Position numbers and translations under genes: made by a program
The notes under the pieces: generated by a model
What the model saw: the letters and a program-made list of their open reading frames with translations, nothing else
Told to the model about the DNA's origin: nothing
The model's database searches: none
Shown: positions 14,239 to 20,422 of the stretch, in pieces
Numbering within the stretch: position 1 is the stretch's first letter
Layout of the letters: each line of letters begins with the position of its first letter
Source of the DNA: Candidatus Muproteobacteria bacterium RIFCSPHIGHO2_01_FULL_65_16
GTDB taxonomy: Bacteria; Pseudomonadota; Gammaproteobacteria; Acidiferrobacterales; Sulfurifustaceae
DNA: 20,422 nt
Direction of reading: 5' to 3'
NCBI GenBank assembly: GCA_001785175.1
Contig: MFSY01000113.1
Location: 13,984 to 34,405, forward strand

Positions 14239-16731
14239 CTACAACTCCCGTAACACCGCCATCGGACTAAGCCGCACCACGCGCCGCGTGCCGAAGTAAC
14301 CGGCGAGTCCGATCAGCGCGGCACCGGCGAGCGGCGCGATGAGCCACACCGGCCATTTGACCGTGTACTCCAGATCGAAGGCCCGCGTGTACAGCGTGTA
14401 GGCGACAAGCTCCGTTCCGATCGCCGCGAGCAGGCCGGCGAGCAGCCCGAGGGTCGCGAACTCGGCGAGGTGGCCGGCACGCAGCTGGCGGCGGCTGGCG
14501 CCGAGCGTGCGCAGCAGCGCGCCCTCGTGAAACCGGTCGTCCAGGGTCGCGGCGAGCGCGGCGTAGAGCACGACGAAGCCCGCGGCCAGCACGAACAGCA
14601 ACACGAACTCGACCGCGAAGGTCACCTGCCCGAGGATCGTGCGCGCCTGCGCGAGCACCTGATCGGTCTCGAGCACCGTCACCGCCGGGAACGCGCGCAC
14701 CAGCGCGGTGAGCAACGACTTCTGTTCGGGGCTGAGATAGAAGCTCGTGAGATAGGTCGCGGGATAGGCCTCGAGCATTCCGGGCGGGAAGATCATGTAG
14801 AAGTTCGGATGGAACGAGTCCCACTGCACCTTGCGGATGCTCGCGACCCGCGCCTTGACCTCTTCGCCGCCGATGGAGAAGCCGAGCTCGGCGTCGAGCT
14901 CGATCCCGAACTTCTTGGCGAGCTTCTCCTCGACCGACACCCGCGCGCCACCGCCATCCGTCCACCATCCCCCGCGCACGAGCGTGTTGTCCGGCGGCAC
15001 GTGCGCGGCCCAGCTCAGGTTCAGCTCGCGTTGCAGCGCCTCGTCGCTGCGCTCCTCCTTGGTCACGGTCTGCGTCACCGGCACGCCGGCGATGGTCGTA
15101 AGGCGCCCGCGCACCATCGGGTAGAGCGCCTGGGCCTCGATGCGATTGGCCTCGAAGAAGCGCCGCACGGCGGGAACGTCCGCGGCGAGGATATTGAAGG
15201 CGAAGTGGTTGGGCGTATCCGCGGGCAGTTGCCGCTGCCACGTGGACAGCAGATCGGTGCGCACAAGCGCAATCACCGCCATCGCCATGAGCGTGAGCCC
15301 GAAGGCGAGGATCTGGCCGACACTGGCGTGGGCGCGGCGCCAGAGATTGTTGAAGCCGAAGCGCCACGCCGTCCCGACGCGCCGATGCAGCCGTTTGCTC
15401 ACGGCCAGCAGGCCGAACGCGGCGGCGGCGAGCGCCGCGGCGGCGGCCAGAGCGCCCGCCAGCACACCGAGCGTGAGCGTCCAGCTCGCGGTGTAGCGCC
15501 ACATGAGCAGCATGACCGCGGCCGCCGCCGAGCCGTACACCGCGAGGCTGCTCGCGGGAAGCGGCGCGGCCTCGCGCCGCAGCACCCGCAGCGGCGGCAC
15601 CGCCTTGAGCCTGAGGATCGGCGCCAGCGCGAAACCGGCGAGCGTGATAAGCCCGGTCGCCACGCCGAAGAGCGCCGGCGCGGCGCCAGGCGCGGGCAGC
15701 TTCAGGGGAAAGAAATCGCGCATCAGGTAATGGATCGTCTCCTGCGCCGCCCAGCCGAGCGCCACACCGACGAGACTCGCGCCGAGCGCGAGCGCGAGCA
15801 GCTGCGGCAGATAGAGCTGCACGATGTCGCGCTGGCTCGCGCCCAGGCAGCGCAGCATGGCGCTCATGTCGTAGTGCCGGTGACTGTAGCGCCGCGCGCC
15901 CATGGCGATCGCCACGCCGGCGAGGATCACGGCGAGCAGGCTGGTGAGCCCCACGAAGCGGTCCACGCGCTCGATCGCGCGCGCGACCGAGGCGTTGCCC
16001 TCGCGGGCGCCGACGAGCTGATGGTTCTGCCCCAGGCGCGTCTTGAGCCAGCGCTGATAGCGGGCGACCGCCTCGTCGGCGCCGGCGAAGGCATAACCGT
16101 AGGTGACGCGGCTACCGGGCTGGATCACCTCGGTGCGCGCGACGTCCGCGCGGTGGATGAGCACCCGCGGCGCGAGCGCGAAGAAGTTGCCGCCGCGCCC
16201 CGGCTCATAAGTAAGCACGCGCGCGACCGCAAGCTCGGCGCTGCCGATCTCGATGCGGTCGCCGACCGCCGCCGCGAGCGCGTGCAGCACGCGCGCCTCG
16301 ACCCAGGCGGTGCCGGGCGCGGGAATGCCGTCCGCGACCGCGTCCGGCGCGTACAACGCCGCGGCCGTACGCAGCACGCCGCGCGGGGGATAGTGTGCGC
16401 CGACCGCGCGCACGCTCGAAAGCTGAAGCCGCTCGCCTTTCACCACGACGCTCGCGAACTCGAGCGCCTCGGAACTCGTGAGTCCCTGCTTCAGCGCCTC
16501 GTCGAGCCATTCCGGCGGGACCGGCTGGGGGCTCACGAGCGCGAGATCCGCGCCGAGCATCTCGGCCGACTGATAGGCCATGCCGCGCAGCATGCGGTCA
16601 TTGAAAAAGCCGACCGCAGTCACGGCGCCGACCGCGATCACGAGCGCCGCGACGAAGAGCTTCAGCTCCCCGGCACGCCAGTCGCGCGCGAGCAGCCGCA
16701 GCGCAAGCTTTAGATTCCGAATCAGGCGCAT
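14239..16731 (-). CDS. ybbP: ABC transporter permease, YbbP family (two FtsX domains)
   Basis: An 830-residue permease with the architecture of E. coli YbbP. Its N-terminal TM (about 24-43) is followed by a large periplasmic region to about 250, then TM clusters near 255-275, 310-335 and 355-380. A middle TM pair at about 400-445 leads into a second repeat beginning near NNLWRRAHASVGQILAFG. There follow a second periplasmic domain and three final TMs (about 695-720, 745-765 and 785-810). MSAMLRCLGASQRDI and GALLRTLGASRRQLR are the FtsX-type coupling-helix sequences, one per repeat. It is predicted to pair with the ATPase encoded just upstream (ybbA). The locus is linked to tesA, as in E. coli, suggesting a role in lipid or envelope traffic; the substrate is unknown. 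Confidence 0.92.
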   Translation of the reverse strand: MRLIRNLKLALRLLARDWRAGELKLFVAALVIAVGAVTAVGFFNDRMLRGMAYQSAEMLGADLALVSPQPVPPEWLDEALKQGLTSSEALEFASVVVKGERLQLSSVRAVGAHYPPRGVLRTAAALYAPDAVADGIPAPGTAWVEARVLHALAAAVGDRIEIGSAELAVARVLTYEPGRGGNFFALAPRVLIHRADVARTEVIQPGSRVTYGYAFAGADEAVARYQRWLKTRLGQNHQLVGAREGNASVARAIERVDRFVGLTSLLAVILAGVAIAMGARRYSHRHYDMSAMLRCLGASQRDIVQLYLPQLLALALGASLVGVALGWAAQETIHYLMRDFFPLKLPAPGAAPALFGVATGLITLAGFALAPILRLKAVPPLRVLRREAAPLPASSLAVYGSAAAAVMLLMWRYTASWTLTLGVLAGALAAAAALAAAAFGLLAVSKRLHRRVGTAWRFGFNNLWRRAHASVGQILAFGLTLMAMAVIALVRTDLLSTWQRQLPADTPNHFAFNILAADVPAVRRFFEANRIEAQALYPMVRGRLTTIAGVPVTQTVTKEERSDEALQRELNLSWAAHVPPDNTLVRGGWWTDGGGARVSVEEKLAKKFGIELDAELGFSIGGEEVKARVASIRKVQWDSFHPNFYMIFPPGMLEAYPATYLTSFYLSPEQKSLLTALVRAFPAVTVLETDQVLAQARTILGQVTFAVEFVLLFVLAAGFVVLYAALAATLDDRFHEGALLRTLGASRRQLRAGHLAEFATLGLLAGLLAAIGTELVAYTLYTRAFDLEYTVKWPVWLIAPLAGAALIGLAGYFGTRRVVRLSPMAVLREL

Positions 16732-16751
16732 AAACCTATAGACGGCGATTC

Positions 16752-16832
16752 GATCCGCAGATTACGCAGATTTCCGCAGATTCTAAACGGTGTTTTCTCT
16801 GCGTTCTCTGCGGTGAAACTGATTCTTTCAGC
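16752..16832. repeat. cgcagatt and ctctgcggtgaa periodic repeats in the ybbA-ybbP gap
   Basis: Three cgcagatt-type units at 16757-16783 and one ttctctgcgttctctgcggtgaa block at about 16791-16816 fill most of the 109-bp gap between ybbA and ybbP. These belong to the same repeat types as the islands at 4257 and 11012. They insert DNA into what is often a tight or overlapping gene pair. No Shine-Dalgarno stands out before ybbP. Confidence 0.7.
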
Positions 16833-16840
16833 AATTGCGG

Positions 16841-17533
16841 CTACCCCGCCCCGTTCACGATGCGGCCGCCGTGGAGATAGATCCGCCGCGCGCAGCGGGA
16901 GGCGAGCTCATCGTCGTGCGTCACCAGCACGAGCGTGGTGCGCCGTTCCGTGTTGAGTTCGAACAGCAGATCGATCACGCGCGCGCCGGTGGCGCTGTCG
17001 AGGTTTCCGGTCGGCTCGTCGGCAAACAGGATCGCCGGCCGCAACGCAAAGGCGCGCGCGATCGCCACGCGCTGCTGCTCGCCGCCCGAAAGCGCGCGCG
17101 GATAATGCGTCAGGCGCTCGGCCAGGCCCACGCGCTCAAGGAGCGCGCGCGCCGCGCCTTCGGAGTCGGGTGCGCCCGCCAGCTCGAGCGGCAGCATTAC
17201 GTTCTCGATCGCGGTCAAACCCGGCAGCAGCTGAAAGCTCTGGAACACGAAGCCGACGGCGCCGGCACGTACGCGCGCGCGGCCGTCCTCATCCAGCGCC
17301 GTGAGCCGTTCGCCCGAAAGCCAGACCTCGCCGTCCGTAGGCAGATCGAGGCCGGCGAGCAGTCCGAGGAGCGTGGACTTGCCGGAGCCCGACACACCGA
17401 TGATCGCCACGCTTTCACCGGTCTTGATCTCGAGGTTGACGCCGGCCAAGATGTCGAGCGCGCCCTCGGCGGTGAGGACCCGTTTACCGAGGTTGGTAGC
17501 GGAAATCATGACTCCATTCAGAGGTGTGGACAT
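16841..17533 (-). CDS. ybbA: ABC transporter ATP-binding protein, YbbA family
   Basis: A 230-residue ATPase from ATG 17533 (222 from ATG 17509), close to the 228 of E. coli YbbA. Walker A GVSGSGKST is at 46-54, Q-loop FQSFQLLPG at 97-105, signature LSGGEQQR at 148-155, Walker B ILFADEPTGNLDS at 168-180 and the H-loop LVTHD at about 203-207. All are intact, and the LolD/MacB-like subfamily is clear. It energises the permease encoded next on the same strand. The start at 17533 makes its first codon share two bases with the tesA start. The alternative at 17509 has only a closely spaced ggag. No good Shine-Dalgarno is seen for 17533, so the exact start is open. Confidence 0.93.
   Translation of the reverse strand: MSTPLNGVMISATNLGKRVLTAEGALDILAGVNLEIKTGESVAIIGVSGSGKSTLLGLLAGLDLPTDGEVWLSGERLTALDEDGRARVRAGAVGFVFQSFQLLPGLTAIENVMLPLELAGAPDSEGAARALLERVGLAERLTHYPRALSGGEQQRVAIARAFALRPAILFADEPTGNLDSATGARVIDLLFELNTERRTTLVLVTHDDELASRCARRIYLHGGRIVNGAG
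17521..17526 (+). promoter_or_regulatory. Shine-Dalgarno for tesA
   Basis: gaggtg five bases before ATG 17532 supports that start, which also gives a textbook signal peptide. The site lies inside the N-terminal codons of divergent ybbA if that gene starts at 17533. Confidence 0.6.
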
Positions 17534-18137
17534 GCGTCGCGTGCTGGTTGCGGTGTTGGTGGCGATATGTATCGTACCAGCGGAGGCGCTCGCCCGCACC
17601 ATACTCGTGGTCGGCGACAGCCTAAGCGCCGCCCACGGCATGGAGCTGCGCGCCGGTTGGGTCAGCCTGCTGCGCGCGCGCCTCGCCGAACAAAAACTCG
17701 ATTACCGGATCGTCAATGCCAGCGTGAGCGGCGATACCACCGCCAGTGCGGCGGCGCGCCTGCCGCGGCTGCTCGAGGAGCACCGGCCGGACATCGTGAT
17801 CCTCGAGCTCGGCGGCAACGACGGCCTGCGCGGACTCTCGCCTGCGCGGATAAAACATAACCTCTCGGTCATGATCGCAAAAACCAGGGCCGCGGACGCG
17901 AAGGTGCTGCTCGTCGGGATCGAATTACCCCCGAACTATGGCCGGAAATACACCGAAAGGTTCCGGCGCGTCTACCGCGAGCTCGCCACCGAGCAGCAGG
18001 TGGCCCTGGTGCCGTCCATCATGGAGGGCTTCGCCACCGACCGCGCCCTCATGCAGCCGGACGGGATTCATCCGAACGCCAGGGCGCAGCCGCGGATGCT
18101 GGAGAACGTGTGGGGACAGTTGTGGCCGATGCTTTGA
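17532..18137 (+). CDS. tesA: TesA, multifunctional acyl-CoA thioesterase I / arylesterase
   Basis: A 201-residue SGNH/GDSL hydrolase with a signal peptide (1-21, cleavage after ALA), so a periplasmic enzyme that cleaves acyl-CoA thioesters, lysophospholipids and aryl esters. Block I is GDSLSAAHG with Ser30. Block II is SVSGDTT (65-70), giving Gly67. Block III is LGGNDGLRG (93-101) with Asn96. Block V is DGIHPNARAQP with Asp177 and His180, completing the catalytic triad. Length is like the E. coli precursor (208). It is divergent from ybbA, an order conserved in E. coli, and convergent with the exonuclease gene. The start is supported by the gaggtg upstream. Confidence 0.96.
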   Translation: MRRVLVAVLVAICIVPAEALARTILVVGDSLSAAHGMELRAGWVSLLRARLAEQKLDYRIVNASVSGDTTASAAARLPRLLEEHRPDIVILELGGNDGLRGLSPARIKHNLSVMIAKTRAADAKVLLVGIELPPNYGRKYTERFRRVYRELATEQQVALVPSIMEGFATDRALMQPDGIHPNARAQPRMLENVWGQLWPML

Positions 18138-18192
18138 TTTTAGGGTGAGAATGATTGTTGCCCTCGCCCCTTGCCATCTCATCTCGCCCTCG

Positions 18193-18223
18193 CTCCCCTC
18201 TCCTGCGATTGCAGGAGAGGGAG
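18193..18223 (+). terminator. Hairpin downstream of tesA
   Basis: ctcccctctcctgc pairs with gcaggagagggag around the loop gatt, with one bulged base. The stem is 13 bp and GC-rich but lacks a T-tract, so it could be a factor-assisted terminator or just a common ccctctcctgc intergenic palindrome. It ends only a few bases before the left flank of the inserted 163-bp element. Confidence 0.4.
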
Positions 18224-18227
18224 ATAG

Positions 18228-18238
18228 GTGTACGACTT
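18228..18238 (+). repeat. Target-site duplication, left copy
   Basis: gtgtacgactt immediately precedes the left terminal repeat of the element at 18239-18401. The identical 11-mer follows its right terminal repeat at 18402-18412. That is what staggered-cut insertion produces. The right copy ends on the last base of the exonuclease stop codon (minus strand). Confidence 0.85.
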
Positions 18239-18401
18239 GAATGGCACTTACTTAAGGAAAAGACCTCTGTTCACGTCGTCATTCCGGCGAAAGCCGGAAT
18301 CCAGGGTTTAAATAACATCGGCCGATAGGCCGATTCTGGATGCCAGCTTTCGCTGGCATGACGTAGATTTTTACTTGTGTGGCCTTAAGTAAGTGCCATT
18401 C
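18239..18401. mobile_element. MITE-like element, 163 bp, 19-bp perfect TIRs, 11-bp TSD
   Basis: gaatggcacttacttaagg (18239-18257) is matched exactly by its reverse complement at 18383-18401. The interior carries gtcattccggcgaaagccggaatcc and its partner region ggatgccagctttcgctggcatgac, each a small palindrome, plus atcggccgataggccgat in the centre. It has no coding capacity. Flanking 11-bp direct repeats show it inserted as a unit. The termini resemble, from memory, those of the IS4 family (aatgccgatcagttaagg), and that family makes target duplications of about 10-13 bp. I therefore infer mobilisation by an IS4-type transposase encoded elsewhere. Confidence 0.88.
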
Positions 18402-18412
18402 GTGTACGACTT
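18402..18412 (+). repeat. Target-site duplication, right copy
   Basis: The second gtgtacgactt. It begins right after the element's right terminal repeat and its last base is the third base of the exonuclease stop codon, so the insertion happened precisely at the gene's 3' end and left the protein intact. Confidence 0.85.
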
Positions 18413-19185
18413 CAAAATTCGAAGTCGTAATCAATAATCAATGGGGCGTGGTCGGAGAAGCGCTTGTCTTTATAGATGCGCTCCTTCACCGCCTTCTTGG
18501 CGATGCCGGGCGTGGCGATGTGGTAGTCAATGCGCCAGCCGACGTTCTTGTCCCAGGCGCGGCCGCGGTGGGACCACCAGGTGTATTGCTCGGGCTTGGC
18601 GTTCAACGTGCGGAATACATCAACCCAACCGAGGTCATCGAATACCTTGGTCAGCCAGGCGCGCTCTTCGGGCAGGAAGCCGGAGTTCTTCTGGTTCGAT
18701 TTCCAGTTCTTTAAGTCAATCTCCTTGTGCGCGATGTTCCAGTCGCCGCAGAGAATGTACTCGCGCCCGTCGTTTCCAAGCTTCTTGAGTATCGGCAAGA
18801 AGTGATCCATGAAGCGGTACTTCGATTCCTGGCGGTGCGGGCCGGCGGAGCCGGAGGGCAGGTACAACGACACGATGCTGAGCTTGCCGAAGTCGGCCTG
18901 AACATACCGCCCCTCGTCGTCGTGCTCCCTGGAGCCGAAACCGGCACGTACCTTGTCGGGCTCCCGGCGGGCGTAGAGCGCGACCCCGGCGTAGCCCTTT
19001 TTCTCGGCCAGGCTGAAATAGCCGCGATAGCCCTTGGGGGCGCGCATCGCATCGGTCAGATCGCCCTCCTGCGCCTTCACCTCCTGCACGCACACGACGT
19101 CGGCGTTCTGGCGCCGCATCCAGTCGAAGAAACCCTTGGCGGCGGCGGAGCGGATGCCGTTTAAGTTTAGCGTTATGATGCGCAT
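18412..19185 (-). CDS. xthA: Exodeoxyribonuclease III
   Basis: A 257-residue EEP-fold nuclease that removes 3' blocked ends and cuts at abasic sites. Catalytic residues are all present: Asn7 (LNLNG), Glu35 (CVQEVKA), Asp148 and Asn150 (CGDWNIAH), Asp220 (WRIDY), and Asp245-His246 (FSDHAPL). It lies beside pyrE in divergent arrangement, the place where Pseudomonas has crc, a catalytically altered relative (CGSLYVAH instead of CGDWNIAH). Here the nuclease residues are kept, so I call the enzyme, not the RNA-binding translational regulator. ATG 19185 is preferred over the in-frame ATG at 19194, since MRIITLNLNG is the usual start. The tail ends at the insertion site of the 163-bp element. Confidence 0.93.
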   Translation of the reverse strand: MRIITLNLNGIRSAAAKGFFDWMRRQNADVVCVQEVKAQEGDLTDAMRAPKGYRGYFSLAEKKGYAGVALYARREPDKVRAGFGSREHDDEGRYVQADFGKLSIVSLYLPSGSAGPHRQESKYRFMDHFLPILKKLGNDGREYILCGDWNIAHKEIDLKNWKSNQKNSGFLPEERAWLTKVFDDLGWVDVFRTLNAKPEQYTWWSHRGRAWDKNVGWRIDYHIATPGIAKKAVKERIYKDKRFSDHAPLIIDYDFEF

Positions 19186-19190
19186 AAAAC

Positions 19191-19240
19191 ACAAGTTTCA
19201 AGTAGCAAGTAACAAGTAACAAGTAGCAAGTAGCAAGTAA
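19191..19240 (+). repeat. Heptamer tandem array, CAAGTAR type
   Basis: Six units of caagtag or caagtaa follow one another on the plus strand, beginning six bases before the xthA start. The reverse complement (cttgccacttgctacttgctgcttg, partly divergent) follows at 19270-19295 after a spacer, so the two arms could pair. The unit differs from the GCTGATA arrays but has the same 7-base period. Confidence 0.8.
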
Positions 19241-19269
19241 AATCCGGCGTGTGCCGTCCGCATACTCCT

Positions 19270-19295
19270 CTTGCCACTTGCTACTTGCTGCTTGT
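19270..19295 (-). repeat. CAAGTAR array, inverted arm
   Basis: Three to four units of cttgcta or cttgctg, the inverse of 19191-19240. This arm ends 14 bases before the pyrE ATG and would be part of the pyrE leader if transcription starts upstream of it. It can form a stem with the first arm. Confidence 0.7.
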
Positions 19296-19308
19296 ATCTT
19301 CTTGGTTC

Positions 19309-19950
19309 ATGAAAAACTACCAACGCGAGTTTCTCGAATTCGCCATCGCCTGCCAGGCGCTGCGCTTCGGCGAGTTCACCCTCAAATCGGGGCGCATCAG
19401 CCCGTATTTCTTCAACACCGGGCTCTTCAACACCGGCGTCAAACTCGCCCGCCTCGGCGAATTCTACGCCCAGGCGATCCGCGACTCCGGCATCGTCTTC
19501 GACATGCTCTACGGCCCGGCCTACAAGGGCATACCGCTCGCGACCGCCGCCGCCACCGCGCTCGCCGCGGCCGGCGGCGCGGACGTGCCCTACGCCTTCA
19601 ACCGCAAGGAGGCGAAGAAATACGGCGAGGGCGGCGCCATCGTCGGCCACCCGCTGCAGGGACGAGTGCTGATCATTGACGACGTGATCTCGGCCGGCAC
19701 GTCGGTGCGGGAATCGGTGCAGATCATCAAGACCGCGGGCGCGCAACCCGCCGGCGTGGCCATCGCGCTCGACCGCCAGGAGCGCGGCGAGGGCAAGCTC
19801 TCCGCGGTCCAGGAAGTGGTGGAAGGCCTGGGACTCATGGTCATAAGCATCGTGACCCTCGCCGATCTGCTGGAATACCTGGACGGCAAGGAAAACGCGC
19901 GCCGCTACCTCGACGCCATCAACGCCTACAAACGCGCCTACGGCGCGTGA
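19309..19950 (+). CDS. pyrE: Orotate phosphoribosyltransferase
   Basis: A 213-residue enzyme, the same length as E. coli PyrE, that makes OMP from orotate and PRPP. N-terminal [16 protein letters not shown] (25-40) and [10 protein letters not shown] (69-78) are typical. The flexible loop [12 protein letters not shown] (98-109) carries the catalytic lysines, and the PRPP motif [16 protein letters not shown] is at 121-136. ATG 19309 gives the usual start [13 protein letters not shown], although no Shine-Dalgarno is visible (the preceding bases are cttcttggttc). Upstream DNA is the CAAGTAR inverted array. It is separated from pyrR-pyrB-pyrC' by 15 kb. Confidence 0.97.
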   Translation: MKNYQREFLEFAIACQALRFGEFTLKSGRISPYFFNTGLFNTGVKLARLGEFYAQAIRDSGIVFDMLYGPAYKGIPLATAAATALAAAGGADVPYAFNRKEAKKYGEGGAIVGHPLQGRVLIIDDVISAGTSVRESVQIIKTAGAQPAGVAIALDRQERGEGKLSAVQEVVEGLGLMVISIVTLADLLEYLDGKENARRYLDAINAYKRAYGA

Positions 19951-19974
19951 GAGGCCGTCGGGTGGTTATTCTGG

Positions 19975-19994
19975 ACAGCAGTGCTGTACAGCAC
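19975..19994. other. Nested short palindromes after pyrE
   Basis: acagcagtgctgt (19975-19987) and gtgctgtacagcac (19981-19994, a perfect 14-base palindrome) overlap 25 bp after the pyrE stop. They may help end transcription but have no T-tract. They do not match a LexA box because the CTGT and ACAG halves are adjacent. Confidence 0.4.
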
Positions 19995-20013
19995 AAAGAA
20001 CGCGAGGATTCTT

Positions 20014-20151
20014 CTAAGGAAGTTCTGAACAAGCAGTAAAGCCGTCATGCCAGCGAAAGCTGGCATCCAGAATCGGCCTTACGGCCGATGCTTTTTCAAA
20101 GCCTGGATTCCGGCTTGCGCCGGAATGACGACTTAATCAGAACTTCCCTAA
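20014..20151. mobile_element. MITE-like element, related core with different termini
   Basis: Imperfect terminal repeats (ctaaggaagttctgaacaag at 20014-20033 against the complement of 20132-20151, 16 of 20 matching) bound a core in inverted orientation to that of the element at 18239-18401. It has ccgtcatgccagcgaaagctggcatcc on the left, a central ggccgat palindrome, and ggattccggcttgcgccggaatgacg on the right. No target duplication is evident. It has no coding capacity. Confidence 0.7.
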
Positions 20152-20276
20152 GGAACCTCTGAAATAAGAAGTCTTCGCCGCAAAGAACGCAAAGATTTTT
20201 TGTTGATTATCCGATGCTTTTCTTTGCGCCCTTCGCGTCTTTGCGGCAAATAATCATACTTAATCAGAGTTTCCCT
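20149..20276. mobile_element. MITE-like element abutting the bactofilin 3' end
   Basis: Its left end taaggaacctctgaaataag (20149-20168) and the complement of cttaatcagagtttccct (20259-20276) are imperfect inverted repeats of the same type as the neighbouring element (core ctctga ... taag). Inside is a different module: gccgcaaagaacgcaaagatt on the left pairing loosely with cttcgcgtctttgcggc on the right. It overlaps the previous element by about three bases and overlaps the end of the bactofilin gene. Confidence 0.55.
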
Positions 20277-20422
20277 GGGGCTCGCGCTTCTCGCTGAAGC
20301 GCGTTAGCTGCGGCGCCTGCGCCATGTCCACCTTGCCATCCAGGGCCGCGCCCTCGGCCATGGCGATGACCGGGCTTTTGATGTTGCCGCGGATGCGGGC
20401 GCTCGCGGCGAGCTCGAGCTTC
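20260..20422 (-). CDS. Bactofilin family protein, 3' end only
   Basis: The last 53 residues of a protein that continues past the right edge. The sequence KLELAASARIRGNIKSPVIAMAEGAALDGKVDM has the glycine- and valine-spaced short strands of a bactofilin beta-helix, including the typical I-AEGA-L-G-V repeat. Bactofilins polymerise into cytoskeletal filaments that act in cell shape and polar organisation, and in several bacteria help localise pilus machinery. The C-terminal tail after the helix (about 20 residues, ending QGNSD) is polar. Its last four residues and TAA stop are encoded by the terminal repeat of the adjoining element. Confidence 0.85.
   Translation of the reverse strand, partial: KLELAASARIRGNIKSPVIAMAEGAALDGKVDMAQAPQLTRFSEKREPQGNSD

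Noticed and set aside
19981..19994. LexA box after pyrE
   Set aside because: The palindrome gtgctgtacagcac has CTGT and ACAG adjacent, not separated by eight bases, and lies downstream of a gene and not before one.

Overview
The window is about 20.4 kb of GC-rich DNA. The gene content, pyrR-pyrB next to a degenerate dihydroorotase, pilT-pilU, proC-yggT-yggU, and tesA divergent from ybbA-ybbP, points to a gammaproteobacterium. From memory, the first 8.5 kb keeps the same neighbourhood as the yqgE-to-yggT region of Pseudomonas. The abundant short intergenic repeats are more like environmental sulfur-oxidiser or uncultured lineages than Pseudomonas itself; that placement is inference.

Layout. 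Positions 1-311 are mostly heptamer repeats. Positions 312-4062 hold a tightly overlapping plus-strand operon: yqgE, ruvX, pyrR, pyrB and a non-catalytic dihydroorotase homologue (pyrC'). Positions 4061-4401 are palindromic and periodic repeats. Positions 4402-6594 (minus) carry the type IV pilus retraction ATPases pilT then pilU. Diverging from them, proC-yggT-yggU run 6797-8490 (plus). After a second, larger palindromic element comes an orphan dynamin-like GTPase (8853-10832). Another repeat island leads to a minus-strand alpha/beta hydrolase with an extra C-terminal beta-rich domain, which diverges from an AmpG-like MFS transporter. Positions 14239-17533 (minus) encode the ABC pair ybbA-ybbP, head-to-head with tesA (plus). 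Then come an exonuclease III gene (minus), pyrE (plus), and the 3' end of a bactofilin gene (minus) at the right edge.

Function. Three of the four pyrimidine genes form the pyrR-pyrB-pyrC' group: a PRPP-binding regulator, the aspartate transcarbamoylase catalytic chain and its probable structural partner. The orotate phosphoribosyltransferase lies 15 kb away beside xthA. The catalytic dihydroorotase must be elsewhere. The pil genes power twitching, ybbA-ybbP-tesA form a conserved envelope/lipid locus, and the bactofilin is cytoskeletal.

The most unusual content is between genes. Two long composite hairpin elements lie in inverted orientation, and their stems differ by compensatory changes. 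A 163-bp MITE-like element has perfect 19-bp terminal inverted repeats and an 11-bp target duplication. Related elements near the right edge share the same core but have different termini. Several heptamer-period arrays and an inverted pair of about 105-bp periodic repeats complete the set. I found no rRNA, tRNA, CRISPR array or prophage. The strongest candidates for something undescribed are the repeat families, the hydrolase fusion and the lone dynamin-like GTPase.
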